Origin: a virus | DNA: 39,894 nt | Direction: 5' to 3' (one strand) | Virus record (IMG/VR): IMGVR_UViG_3300040770_000377 | Location: 1-39,894 of that record | Part shown: piece after piece, positions 1 through 8,773 of the stretch | Position numbering within the stretch: the first letter of the stretch is position 1 | How the letters are laid out: each line of letters begins with the position of its first letter | Notes under the pieces: model-generated | The model's database searches: none | The model's input: only the letters and a program-made list of their open reading frames with translations | What the model was told of the DNA's origin: nothing | Made by a program: the position numbers and the translations under genes

Positions 1-92
1 CTCAGGAGTTGTCTCAGGAGTTGTCTCAGGAGTAGGGGCTGGCGCCGGTTCTGTTAAAGGCGTAGGTGCCGGTTCTGTTAAAGGCGTAGGTG
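1..92. repeat. Two adjacent in-frame tandem repeats (12 bp and 24 bp units)
   Basis: Bases 1-36 hold three copies of a 12-bp unit (CTCAGGAGTTGT, the last copy diverged at its end). Bases 45-92 hold two exact copies of a 24-bp unit (CCGGTTCTGTTAAAGGCGTA followed by GGTG). Both unit lengths are multiples of three, so copy-number changes keep the frame and only alter the length of the Pro/Thr/Glu linker in the gene spanning this region. The first array may continue beyond the edge. Confidence 0.85.
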
Positions 93-552
93 CCGGTGTA
101 GACTCAACAGTAACTGGCTCAGCAGGTATAGGATCAGAGTACGCTACCCAATCTTCGTAACCTGATGAATAAACAGTATCAGTCATACAAGAATATAACA
201 AGACGTCTTGCAATAACTTATCTTCTAAATCAGATCCTGTAAGTCCAGATGTATCCATAAAAAGAAAGTACGCTCTTTGATAATCGTACTCCTCGTAACT
301 TTTAATGTAGTTTTTTCTTCCAATCTCTCTTCTTCCAGGGCTATCAATATATTGCAAACGCATTGACTCCGGCATTGAGTTTCTAATTGCAATAGTTATG
401 TGGTCATTAATTGTATAATCAATGGCTACCAAACTATAGCTCTTATCTATGTCGTTTCTTTGAGTTATCTGAAAATCGATCTCGATAATCGCTAAATGAA
501 CACCTGCTCTATCAGCAGAGAAAGGTAAAGGAATAGTGCTTCTTACTTTCAT
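1..552 (-). CDS. Unknown protein with Pro/Thr/Glu tandem repeats, 3' end cut by window edge
   Basis: A reading frame starts with ATG at 552-550 and stays open for 184 codons to base 1, so the C-terminus lies outside the window. Residues 1-140 form a mixed alpha/beta region beginning MKVRSTIPLPFSADRAGVHL that I do not recognise. From about residue 147 it becomes a low-complexity Pro/Thr/Glu/Ala tail with two exact 8-residue repeats (PAPTPLTE) and then TPE(T) repeats. No signal peptide or membrane segment is visible. It follows the nuclease-like gene with an 18 bp gap and is the last visible gene of the tail operon. Such tails are common as flexible linkers, so it may be a virion protein with a further domain beyond the edge. 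The function is unknown. The frame is clear because it matches the strand and packing of its neighbours. Confidence 0.75.
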   Translation of the reverse strand, partial: MKVRSTIPLPFSADRAGVHLAIIEIDFQITQRNDIDKSYSLVAIDYTINDHITIAIRNSMPESMRLQYIDSPGRREIGRKNYIKSYEEYDYQRAYFLFMDTSGLTGSDLEDKLLQDVLLYSCMTDTVYSSGYEDWVAYSDPIPAEPVTVESTPAPTPLTEPAPTPLTEPAPAPTPETTPETTPE

Positions 553-570
553 GGTTTAGTTTGTTTGTGA

Positions 571-909
571 TTAATAAGTTTTGTAAATTGCTAATCCTTC
601 TGTTACTAAAAGGTCATTGACATTAATCTCAACACCATCTACAGTAACAAGTACTTCAGCAAGGTATCTACCATACTTTTCAGTATTGTCTTTTTGAGTT
701 TTTATAATTACCTCTTTGTCCATTATAAGTTCTCTCAGTCTGTCTCTGCTTTTTAATCCTTCTTCTCTTGACTCGCCTCTTACCTCTGGACAGTTAATCC
801 TGAGCAGTCTAAAAGAGTTTGTGAATTTGAAAGAAAATCCTAAATCTACTTCTACTGTTATGGTGTCTCCATCATAAACTTTGGTAACTTTTGATTTATA
901 CGTGTACAT
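571..909 (-). CDS. Staphylococcal nuclease-like (thermonuclease, SNase fold) protein
   Basis: This 112-residue protein matches the core of the SNase family (PF00565), Ca-dependent nucleases that cut DNA and RNA. The motif YDGDT is at 12-16, FRLLRINCPE at 33-42 and KYGR at 78-81. By alignment to S. aureus nuclease, D15, R34, E42 and R81 correspond to D21, R35, E43 and R87. The usual D40-T41 pair is N39-C40 here, a change at the calcium site, although Asn at this position does occur in some phage and bacterial homologues. There is no signal peptide, so it acts inside the cell or in the virion. It sits among tail genes (18-20 bp gaps on each side), so a role in host DNA breakdown or DNA entry is possible but inferred. 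Family confidence is high; activity is uncertain. Confidence 0.85.
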   Translation of the reverse strand: MYTYKSKVTKVYDGDTITVEVDLGFSFKFTNSFRLLRINCPEVRGESREEGLKSRDRLRELIMDKEVIIKTQKDNTEKYGRYLAEVLVTVDGVEINVNDLLVTEGLAIYKTY

Positions 910-929
910 AATTTATATTTAGTTGTTAT

Positions 930-2426
930 TTACGCTATTTCTAGACCACCACCACCACCACCACCATAAGTAGTTGCAAATACTGCACTACTTCGTGCGG
1001 AATAATTAGCTCCAGAATAAGCCAGTACTTGGTAATAGTATGTAATACCCGGTGTTAAAAAATTATCCATATAGTTTATGCTAGTTGTATCTATTACAAC
1101 ATCATAAATTCCATTAGCCCTAGTAGAACGATACAAGACATACCCCGTTGCTCCTGCTGTTGCATTCCACCCTGTAGATATTTCTGTGTCACTAAAAGTG
1201 TTTGCATACAATCCTGTTGGTGTAGCTGGTCCTGCCGGTGCAGCAGCAGTATTAATTGTAGCAGACTGTCCTGGAGCAGAAAAGTTACCATCAATATCTC
1301 TTGCAAATATTCTGAAATAGTATGATGTTGAAGGAGAAAGTCCCGTAACATTATAAGTAACTGTTCCAGTACTTTGTGTTGAATTGATAACTACTAATGC
1401 TGTTGTGGAGGAATTTGCAAATATGTGATACTGACTTATGCCATAATCATCTGTAGAAGCTGTCCAACTTATGGTTAAAGCATTAGAAGTTATATTACTT
1501 ATAACTATATTTGAAGGAGTTGATGGCGGTACATCAGTAGCCCTAGTTGTTGTTGCAGTAGCAGTATTACTTACAGCTGATATATTACCAGCAGCATCTC
1601 TAGCATAAACTGTAAAATTATACGCCGTGCTAGGAGTAAGACCATAAACAGTGTAATTTGTCGTATTACCTATAGTATCAATCAAACTTCCATTTCTATA
1701 AATAAGATAATTAGTTACACCAACAGCATCGGTGGAAGCTGTCCAAAGTAAATTTAACTGATTGCTTAAAATAGTATTTGTTGAAAGTGATGTAGGGGCT
1801 GATGGTGCCGTACTATCTGCCACAGCATTTGCACCTAAAAATTGTACTGTTAAATTTCGACCGTCCGTAGTGCCTAATATATTTGATGGTGTACTAATTA
1901 TAAAAGTCCACCAACCAGCACCGGCATCATAACTCATCATCATCGCGGTTCTGTTATAACCATTTCCGTCTACGAGTATTGTAGCCCAATCAATTGGTGG
2001 TGTACTTTCAGGCACCCCTGATACAGTAAATGAGAATGCATTGCTATACCATTTTATTCCTGCTATGTTACCATTTTTAAGTGGTGCAACTCCTAGATAA
2101 GGAGTAAGACTTCCATACAAAAGAGTACCAGTGGTACTTCTTTGGTATCCCCACTCTTTAAATGTACCTCCACTATTTCCGACAATAAGATTTCCTTGAT
2201 ATTGTATATTTGAAGCTACTAACCAAAAACTTTTTTGCATTAACTGATTGCCTAAAATATCATTTGATCCCGTAGTAGGTGACAAATTATACATAGCAAA
2301 TGCCATATCTTTAGTCATCATTTGTAATGTGTTAGGATTTGTTTGCCCACTTTTCAATGTAAACCCGCCACTTGATGCTTGATTGTATGCAACCATTTGA
2401 TTTGCTGCTAAGTCGTTAAATGCCAT
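930..2426 (-). CDS. Fibronectin type III repeat virion protein
   Basis: This 498-residue protein has three fibronectin type III domains at about 206-294, 302-394 and 401-487. They are recognisable from the repeated pattern of Trp near strand B (LLWTAS, ISWTAS), a Tyr-containing strand C (YLIY, YHIF, YVLY) and the LTPSTAYNF / LSPSTSYYF turn. The N-terminal 200 residues are unassigned. Residues 1-70 are rich in Asn/Gln/Met and could be an attachment region. The C-terminus is a seven-glycine run followed by LEIA. FN3 domains in phages usually occur on surface proteins of tails or heads and bind glycans or extend the particle. The start overlaps the end of the upstream S74 fibre gene by 11 bp, which suggests translational coupling. 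It is probably a tail or fibre accessory protein. Confidence 0.8.
   Translation of the reverse strand: MAFNDLAANQMVAYNQASSGGFTLKSGQTNPNTLQMMTKDMAFAMYNLSPTTGSNDILGNQLMQKSFWLVASNIQYQGNLIVGNSGGTFKEWGYQRSTTGTLLYGSLTPYLGVAPLKNGNIAGIKWYSNAFSFTVSGVPESTPPIDWATILVDGNGYNRTAMMMSYDAGAGWWTFIISTPSNILGTTDGRNLTVQFLGANAVADSTAPSAPTSLSTNTILSNQLNLLWTASTDAVGVTNYLIYRNGSLIDTIGNTTNYTVYGLTPSTAYNFTVYARDAAGNISAVSNTATATTTRATDVPPSTPSNIVISNITSNALTISWTASTDDYGISQYHIFANSSTTALVVINSTQSTGTVTYNVTGLSPSTSYYFRIFARDIDGNFSAPGQSATINTAAAPAGPATPTGLYANTFSDTEISTGWNATAGATGYVLYRSTRANGIYDVVIDTTSINYMDNFLTPGITYYYQVLAYSGANYSARSSAVFATTYGGGGGGGLEIA
944..966. repeat. (CCA)n microsatellite encoding poly-Gly
   Basis: About seven tandem CCA units on the plus strand read as seven GGT-type Gly codons near the C-terminus of the FN3 protein. 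Changes by whole units keep the frame and alter only the length of a flexible tail. Confidence 0.8.
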
Positions 2427-5400
2427 TTTGTAATTGTTTAAGTTGTTTCTCCAAAGAAGCCACCTTAGCCACTAGAACTTGAATGTAGTTTACAGACATA
2501 AATCCTTTATCGTCAATATTTACTGCATTAGGCATGTGTTCTTTAACTTTACTTGCATCATAACCCACTTGAATCACTCCTCCCATAGAGTTGTCTTTCC
2601 AAAGATAGGATATTTCTTCTATGTTTAATACGGAGCTTGTATGAACTTTATCTACAAGAGTTTTCAATCTCATATCCGATGGACCGTAAAAAGCTGTAGC
2701 CGTAACACTAGATGAAAAAGTAGATGTACCATCCGTATTTAATGTTAATCTATCACCTCCGTTTACTGCAAAGGCTAAAGGCTGAACTATTTCTACTGAT
2801 ATTCTAGAAGCAGCTCCAGCATTAAATTGTATATATCCAGTTCTAGCTGTATTTGCTGCATTATAAAAAGAAATATATGCAGAAGTACTTACCCCTCTAA
2901 AAAATTCTGTACTAGTAGACTGAATTAAGCCACTCATTATTCCTCCTGCTAAAGGTAGCTTTGTTGGATCAGTCGCAAACCCTGCTGTAGTTGCATAGTT
3001 TACAGATTGACCACCTATGTTACCTGAATGAATAATCTGCCTCCATTCTGCAAAAGTACTACCTGTTAATCTTCTAATATATAAGTCGTCATTATCAACA
3101 AAGGCAATTTGCTTACCATACTGCGAACCATGATTTGTTGTAAAAGTAATTACACCATTAGCATTGTTTCCACTAGCTGGTTTATTTGTAGCTGTAGTCA
3201 CAAAAGTGTCAAATCTAACAGCGTTGTCATTTGGTACTATATTTAAATCAGAAATACTTGAAGTTGTACCTATGTTAATCAGTCTTGACGAGCCACCAAT
3301 ATTAAGTGCTAAAGCTGTGCCTGTTAAACCTGTTCCAGGTCCACTAAATATTCCACCAGATGAGATAACATCTTTAGCTATAAAGTTTTCATAACCTGTG
3401 CCCGGATTATTAAATATTCCAATTCTACCACTACTTTCCATGGCTATACTTGAAGCAACAACACTTTGCCAATGGAAAGCCAGTCTAGGTGCTGCTGACA
3501 TTACACCACCCTGACCACCACCCGCGTTTTTTTCTAAGATTTGAACTGATTGTTGATAAGATGTACCTTGTGTAGTAGAATAAATTACAGGTACAGCACC
3601 AATTATATTAGTTGAATTAGATGAATTTCCAGAGATACTAATTGGCCAAGTACCAGTAGGAGTCCCTCCTAAAACAACAGTCGCTGCGGTTGGTCCAGTT
3701 GAACCTGTCAATGTTAATCCACCATAACTACCTGAGGAAGTTACAGAAGTCACACCTGGGTTATCTCCTGTATTTGTACCTGAAAGGTTAGAACCAAGTA
3801 CACTACCACTAACCGTTAAATTTGAAATCCCGTTAGCTACAGGTTTCAGTGTCATTGCATCATAAACAACACTACCTGAAGGTGTAAATCTCCATCTCCA
3901 CCAGTCGTTGTTATTGTCATCCGTTAAATTAAAATCAAAATATGTACCGTTTGCATTTATAGTGGTAGATATTGATGCTGAATCACTTGGATCAGTAGCA
4001 AATGAAATTGATGTTACACCAGTTAATGTAATGTGATTATGTGCTAAAGGAGTTCTTGCATCACTTAACCTACTATCCGTAGATGAAATCAGTGTTGCAT
4101 CTGAAACTAAAGTACTTAATTGAGCAATTGTAATTGCTGTGTGAGAAAGTAGACTATGAGAAAGAGGTGTTCTTGCATCTGTAAACCTGGAGTCATCTGT
4201 AAAAGCAACATCCTTAAAAGTTGCATATGCAGTAGCTGACCCGTAAGCTTGCTGCCAAACCCTCATTCCTATTCCTGACTTTAAAAATGTAACTAAATTG
4301 TCTGACCCACCTGTTCCATCTTGGTAACTTCTTAAATGTAAAAAGTCAGCATAAGGACCTGTATTATTATTATTCCAAGAAGTAAATCCAAATTGTAGCC
4401 TGTTTGCAGTACCGCTTGATGGTGAAATTGTTCTTTGATCTACGTTTGTTAAAAGACCTGCTATTGTAGCTGATGCTGAACTACCTGTTACGTTAATTCC
4501 CCACGAACCTATTGCTCCTGTGCCATTTGGTTGAACGGGAGTGTACGTCAACGCATTTGTAACATCAGCACTACTTAAAGTAACAGGCCCTGTTCTTGTG
4601 TTAAAACTATCTACTTTAGTACCTGTCAGGTAAGAGCCTGCAGGTTGCTTATTGTTAAAGGTGTTCCAGTCCGCAGCAGTTAAATGTCCGGCTACAGATG
4701 TCGTTGCTGCAGGCATGCTTATAACTGGTGTTAAACCTCCACTAGACAAAACAGGCCCTGCTGCACCAACTGAAGTTAAAGGAGCAAACCAATCTGTACT
4801 ATACACTTTAAACCAAGGCATAACCGTAGTACCTAAAGTATCGCTGCTCTTAAACTTGTTAGTAAAAATAGAACCTGTATTGACAGTTCCTAAGTCTATT
4901 GTAACAATAGCTGTGTTTATTTCTGAAGAAACATTTGCTCCTACTGATCTTACCCAAGCTCCTGCAGAGGCAATATATATACCATTATTCTGCGATGCTG
5001 TTTGGTCTTTAACTAACACTCTGTCGTTCGCAACAAGAACAATACCGTCGATTGTCAGAAGCCCTGAAAGCGTGGTAATATTTGCTGTCGAAGCAACACG
5101 ACAAGTAGCCTTATAAGCCGCGCCTGGTATATCAGTCATTTCTAACGTCTTCCAAATAGGGGCTGCTCCAGCTGCGGATTGTAATACTTGTCCGGCTATT
5201 CCCACCGGTGTATAAGCGTGAGCAGATCCTGTTCCATATCCGACTCCTCCTAGTGTAGCAGCAGCTGTACTATTAGTTCCTCCATTTGCTATTGCTAAGA
5301 CTCCCGCCATGGTTATTACTCCACTACCTGTAATGGAAGCAGAAAAAGTCATTCCTGTTGTTCCACCACTCAGTCCTATAGAAGTTACTGTCCCTAAATT

Positions 5401-6258
5401 TGAAGTATATCCCGCAGGGTTAGATGAGTTATATGGTGTATAACCTAAATTACCTTCTGCTATAGACCAGCTACCTACAACTTGAACAGGTGCATCAGAG
5501 AGTGCTCTGACAGTATCTCCTAAACTAACGGCAACACCGCCTAGAGTTCCTACTGCAGATATTGTCCAAATATCTCCTTTAAGAATTGCACCTCCTGCAC
5601 CGGACCCTCCAGCAGATGGAAATACATTTGTAGCAGCGCTGTAATTTCCTCTATCATCCCATAAACCCACTACTAATCCATCTGCGTATGTCTTTGCAGA
5701 ATTTAAAGTATTAGTATCAGCTGCAGCTTGTGCAGTAGAAACCGGTTTATTTGCATCAGAAGTATTATCTACATTATTTATTAATAATGAAGTCCTTGCT
5801 GTACCAACAACTAAATTTAAAGTTCCACCATCCCATTGTCTTCTCTCATTAAAAGCAGTGTTCCAAGTTGCAGCACTAGTTATCCTAGCATCAGCTAAAG
5901 TACCGGCCCAACCAACTGTAATAGTTGTAGCAGCTAATAAAGCAATTAACGGAGAACCTCCAAGGGCGAGTGTTATATTTATGTCATCCACTTTAGACAA
6001 AGCAGCTGCAATAACGTCTCCAGAGTTAGTTCCAACTAAACCAAGATCTGCTTTAAGAGTAGCCAATGTCTGCACTTCAGGAACACCTGTAGCCGCAGTT
6101 TTTCTATAAAAAACAGATGCAGTAGGCACATCAGCCATTTTAGCTAATGTAACCGCTTTATCCGCTACTTTGGAAGTGATTACAGCCAAGTCGGCAATAT
6201 CCACTGTCTGGATATCACCGTCTTTTACCTGTAAAGTACCAACTCTAGTTTGAGCCAT
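2416..6258 (-). CDS. Large tail fibre/spike with C-terminal S74 intramolecular chaperone
   Basis: This 1280-residue modular fibre carries many standard fibre motifs: NVDNTSDANKPVSTA at 162-175, a NDRVLVKDQTASQNNGIYI module at about 382-490 shared with the 679-residue neighbour, IANGGTN at 323-329, FNTRTGPVTLSSADV at 553-567, and two SR-(L/F)-x-DARTPL-x-H motifs at 689-701 and 728-742, the second followed by an HNH triplet. The C-terminal 87 residues are a peptidase S74 / endosialidase-type chaperone domain starting at S1194-D1195 (SDMRLK) and ending in a short coiled coil (VASLEKQLKQL). In this family the chaperone assists trimer formation and cleaves itself off just before the Ser. No enzyme domain is evident, so it is probably a receptor-binding or structural fibre. 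The stop overlaps the FN3 gene start; a 19 bp gap separates it from the gene upstream. Confidence 0.88.
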   Translation of the reverse strand: MAQTRVGTLQVKDGDIQTVDIADLAVITSKVADKAVTLAKMADVPTASVFYRKTAATGVPEVQTLATLKADLGLVGTNSGDVIAAALSKVDDINITLALGGSPLIALLAATTITVGWAGTLADARITSAATWNTAFNERRQWDGGTLNLVVGTARTSLLINNVDNTSDANKPVSTAQAAADTNTLNSAKTYADGLVVGLWDDRGNYSAATNVFPSAGGSGAGGAILKGDIWTISAVGTLGGVAVSLGDTVRALSDAPVQVVGSWSIAEGNLGYTPYNSSNPAGYTSNLGTVTSIGLSGGTTGMTFSASITGSGVITMAGVLAIANGGTNSTAAATLGGVGYGTGSAHAYTPVGIAGQVLQSAAGAAPIWKTLEMTDIPGAAYKATCRVASTANITTLSGLLTIDGIVLVANDRVLVKDQTASQNNGIYIASAGAWVRSVGANVSSEINTAIVTIDLGTVNTGSIFTNKFKSSDTLGTTVMPWFKVYSTDWFAPLTSVGAAGPVLSSGGLTPVISMPAATTSVAGHLTAADWNTFNNKQPAGSYLTGTKVDSFNTRTGPVTLSSADVTNALTYTPVQPNGTGAIGSWGINVTGSSASATIAGLLTNVDQRTISPSSGTANRLQFGFTSWNNNNTGPYADFLHLRSYQDGTGGSDNLVTFLKSGIGMRVWQQAYGSATAYATFKDVAFTDDSRFTDARTPLSHSLLSHTAITIAQLSTLVSDATLISSTDSRLSDARTPLAHNHITLTGVTSISFATDPSDSASISTTINANGTYFDFNLTDDNNNDWWRWRFTPSGSVVYDAMTLKPVANGISNLTVSGSVLGSNLSGTNTGDNPGVTSVTSSGSYGGLTLTGSTGPTAATVVLGGTPTGTWPISISGNSSNSTNIIGAVPVIYSTTQGTSYQQSVQILEKNAGGGQGGVMSAAPRLAFHWQSVVASSIAMESSGRIGIFNNPGTGYENFIAKDVISSGGIFSGPGTGLTGTALALNIGGSSRLINIGTTSSISDLNIVPNDNAVRFDTFVTTATNKPASGNNANGVITFTTNHGSQYGKQIAFVDNDDLYIRRLTGSTFAEWRQIIHSGNIGGQSVNYATTAGFATDPTKLPLAGGIMSGLIQSTSTEFFRGVSTSAYISFYNAANTARTGYIQFNAGAASRISVEIVQPLAFAVNGGDRLTLNTDGTSTFSSSVTATAFYGPSDMRLKTLVDKVHTSSVLNIEEISYLWKDNSMGGVIQVGYDASKVKEHMPNAVNIDDKGFMSVNYIQVLVAKVASLEKQLKQLQNGI

Positions 6259-6277
6259 TTGTCAGTGTTTTAAATTA

Positions 6278-8317
6278 TTATACGAAATAAGTTGCAATTA
6301 CATTTGAAGCAGTGAGCGGTGAGTTTCCAGCCTCGAAAGTAACTGTAGCCCCAGTAATTTGGTAATCGTTACCTGCTCCTCTTTGTTGCAAAACTCCATT
6401 CACAAAAATCATCTCTGTTGAAGCTACTGGTGTATTAGGAAGTGTGAATACAAGGTTAATTCCATTCGCTACTCCTGCAGCAGTTACACCAGCTTTATAA
6501 TTCGCGGCAGTTACTGCATCCATTTTAAGGGCAGTATTCCCGTTTAATTTTTGTATTGCAGCTAAGATAGAATCTGTAGCAGCTACAACACCTGGACCTG
6601 AAGCATACCCAGTTAACACTTTGCTTATTACAGCAGAGTTAAGTAATGTCACAGCGCCTGAAACGTTTCCTGTTCCATCAAAAGCACCTGTAGTAAACGT
6701 AGCTTCACCTGTTCCAGAAATTGTTCTACCTGCTGCTAAAGCTGTAGCCGTAGAAGCATTTCCAGTTAAAGCACCAACAAAAGATGTCGAAGTGATTGAC
6801 ACCATTCCAGCAATTGTACTTACTGTTGAAAGAGCAGCAATTGCTGTTGTTCCTAATGTAAACAATGTACCTGTTAATGCACTAGTCGCAACTTTACCTG
6901 CAGTAGTTATCTGTAACAATTTAGAATCTGCAATAGAGCCAGCAAGCATTGTGTTTGTCACAGTACCAGTATCACCAGAAGTAATCAATATTCCAGAAGT
7001 TGCAGGCATAGTAAGTGTAGTCGCTCCAGCAACTGCTGACGGTACTAATGTTACGGTACCAGAAGTAGATCCAGGAAAAACAATCGATAAAATTCCAGTT
7101 AAAGCTTGGTTAGCTGATGCTCTATTTAAAGCAACTGCTGTAGTACCAATAAAAAACGTGCTGTTACCTAAAACTGCAGCAGAGATAGTACCTGTTAAGT
7201 TAGCTGCTGTAAGAGATGTTAGTGCAGCACCATTTCCTGAGAATCCTGTTGCTGATAAAATACCAGTAGAAGGAACAAAAGATAAATTAGCACTTGAAAC
7301 TTTGGTAGGCTGATTTCCTGAAGCAGCACTTACCCAAGATAAAAATACCGGAGTAGCAGTAGCCGCGTCGTTTGTAACACCTACGTTAACTGTATTTGTA
7401 GCATTAGTTGCATTAGTTGCGTTTGTAACAAACGTTGCCCCTATAGCAGCAACAATATCTGCAGCAGAAGCCACTGATAACGCTCCAACATTATTACCTC
7501 TAAGTAAACCACCAGAAGTAAATGATACAGCTCCTGTACCACCATTCCCTACTGCAAGAGTTCCAGAAACTTCCGCCCCACCAAGAGCAATTGCTTGCGA
7601 TATAAACGCTCCAGCTCCGTTACTCTTAACAGGACCAGCAGCCAGCGTAGTGCTCAATGTTATTACAGGACTATTTCCACCTGAAGAAGAGCCTTGTAAT
7701 CCGTTTACCGTAGCTATAGAGATAGCTGAAATACCTACGCCTGCACCTGCGAATTGCGTAAATGTCATAGCAGTACCTGCAGCCCCACCAACAGTAATTG
7801 AATCATTTGTAGTTAAAACCCATGCAGTATCAGCAAGAGTAGTTCCTTCTTCTATGAACATAAAAGCATTGGCAGTCACCTCAGTATCTGCGTCAAAATC
7901 AGTAGCTCTATCCCATACACCGTTAGCTCCAGTACCGGCTGTAGTAACTACATATATACCGTTAGCAGCGCCGTTAGTTGAGTTCTTTACTAAGATTCTA
8001 TTTGTTGCAATAAGCGTAACTCCGTCAAGTACGTTAGGTGCCCCAGTTATCTGACCTCTTGTAGAAGCCCCTGCAGTTGCAGTATAAGTACCGACGTTAG
8101 CCGTTGTAGCAGTTCTCACAGATTGCTTAACATCAAGCCCTGCAGCAGAAGCTACTACAGCAAAATTTATTTGATCATCAACATACTTTTTACTAGATAC
8201 ATCTGCATCTACTAAAGGAGTAATTGGAACCTGAGGAAGCACAGAAAAAACCGCTGGCTCGTCTTTAAAGACTGAAGTAAACGGGAGCTGCTTTTTGTGT
8301 AAGATAGTATTTGCCAT
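6278..8317 (-). CDS. Tail fibre protein with NGGTG repeats and C-terminal VNG domain
   Basis: This 679-residue, Ala/Thr/Gly-rich protein has low aromatic content, typical of a trimeric beta fibre. Residues 37-50 (VDADVSSKKYVDDQ) form the common fibre motif that precedes the shaft. Residues 58-190 contain NRILVKNSTNGAANGIYVV, a module also present in the 1280-residue fibre downstream. NGNGGTGAV-type repeats (VGNGGTGAV) are near residue 255, and NATNATNATN is near 300. The last 56 residues (624-679) form a small beta domain with FVNG, QRG-x-G-NDY and a C-terminal ATY strand, also found in three other proteins of this cluster. It lacks an S74 chaperone. It lies between the S74 fibre and a 135-residue adaptor and is probably a fibre or fibre-base component. 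Confidence 0.8.
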   Translation of the reverse strand: MANTILHKKQLPFTSVFKDEPAVFSVLPQVPITPLVDADVSSKKYVDDQINFAVVASAAGLDVKQSVRTATTANVGTYTATAGASTRGQITGAPNVLDGVTLIATNRILVKNSTNGAANGIYVVTTAGTGANGVWDRATDFDADTEVTANAFMFIEEGTTLADTAWVLTTNDSITVGGAAGTAMTFTQFAGAGVGISAISIATVNGLQGSSSGGNSPVITLSTTLAAGPVKSNGAGAFISQAIALGGAEVSGTLAVGNGGTGAVSFTSGGLLRGNNVGALSVASAADIVAAIGATFVTNATNATNATNTVNVGVTNDAATATPVFLSWVSAASGNQPTKVSSANLSFVPSTGILSATGFSGNGAALTSLTAANLTGTISAAVLGNSTFFIGTTAVALNRASANQALTGILSIVFPGSTSGTVTLVPSAVAGATTLTMPATSGILITSGDTGTVTNTMLAGSIADSKLLQITTAGKVATSALTGTLFTLGTTAIAALSTVSTIAGMVSITSTSFVGALTGNASTATALAAGRTISGTGEATFTTGAFDGTGNVSGAVTLLNSAVISKVLTGYASGPGVVAATDSILAAIQKLNGNTALKMDAVTAANYKAGVTAAGVANGINLVFTLPNTPVASTEMIFVNGVLQQRGAGNDYQITGATVTFEAGNSPLTASNVIATYFV

Positions 8318-8331
8318 TTTAGTTTAATTTT

Positions 8332-8379
8332 AGTTATTAAGTTATTAAGTTATTGAGTTATTGAGTTATTGAGTTATTG
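8332..8379. repeat. Six tandem copies of an 8-bp unit across a gene end
   Basis: Six uninterrupted copies of AGTTATTR are present (two with A, four with G at the last base). The array covers the last codons and the TAA stop (8366-8368) of the 135-residue protein and extends into the leader of the next gene. Since 8 is not a multiple of 3, gain or loss of a unit inside the coding part would change the frame, but stops in other frames lie within the array, so the effect is limited to the last residues. Confidence 0.9.
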
Positions 8380-8773
8380 TAGGTGTAACCTTTATTTTAT
8401 AGTCTACTACCAGTAAGTCATCCGGATCTAACGGCGAGTTCATCACCAACACGTTTCCAGTACCCTCTCTGTAGTCATAATAATTACCTCTTGTTAAACG
8501 CATACCATTAAGGTATACTTTAAGAGTACCAAGAACATACTCATGTGTTAAGTACATAAATGGAGTGTAATCATTTCTCTCTCCTGTTATATTGTAATTG
8601 TAATCAGTAAAGTCCTCAGTAAGAGCGTTCATCACATTTGATAACTCGTCTCTAGTCACAAATGGGTTATCAGCCTCAGGCAAATTCGCCGCGTCCATAG
8701 CTGCTTTTTGTCCAAGTGTGGGTAACGTGGGTAATTTTAATTGCCCTGCTTTTAACTTTTTAGTTGACTTCAT
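8366..8773 (-). CDS. Small tail adaptor protein with VNG-type beta domain
   Basis: This 135-residue protein has a basic N-terminus, a NPFVTRDEL motif at 36-44 (a fibre-anchoring type motif, also present as NPFVTLGDL in the 348-residue protein) and a C-terminal beta domain at about 68-126. That domain has the pattern VYLNGMRLTRGNYYDY followed by DDLLVVDY. The same small domain recurs in three other tail genes here and is widespread in tail-fibre proteins of unrelated phages. It could be a stand-alone copy of a fibre attachment or capping domain. The start overlaps the end of the 1018-residue gene by one base (TAATG), indicating coupled translation. The stop lies within an 8-bp tandem repeat array. 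The exact role is unknown. Confidence 0.7.
   Translation of the reverse strand: MKSTKKLKAGQLKLPTLPTLGQKAAMDAANLPEADNPFVTRDELSNVMNALTEDFTDYNYNITGERNDYTPFMYLTHEYVLGTLKVYLNGMRLTRGNYYDYREGTGNVLVMNSPLDPDDLLVVDYKIKVTPTITQ

Noticed and set aside
1-92. Tandem repeats at the left edge as a possible CRISPR or origin iteron
   Set aside because: 12-bp and 24-bp units with no spacers, in frame in a Pro/Thr/Glu-rich protein; more simply a protein repeat.
6621-7313. 230-codon plus-strand frame, Ala/Val/Pro-rich
   Set aside because: Antisense to a low-complexity Ala/Thr fibre gene; the composition simply mirrors that gene. No leader or start signal supports it.
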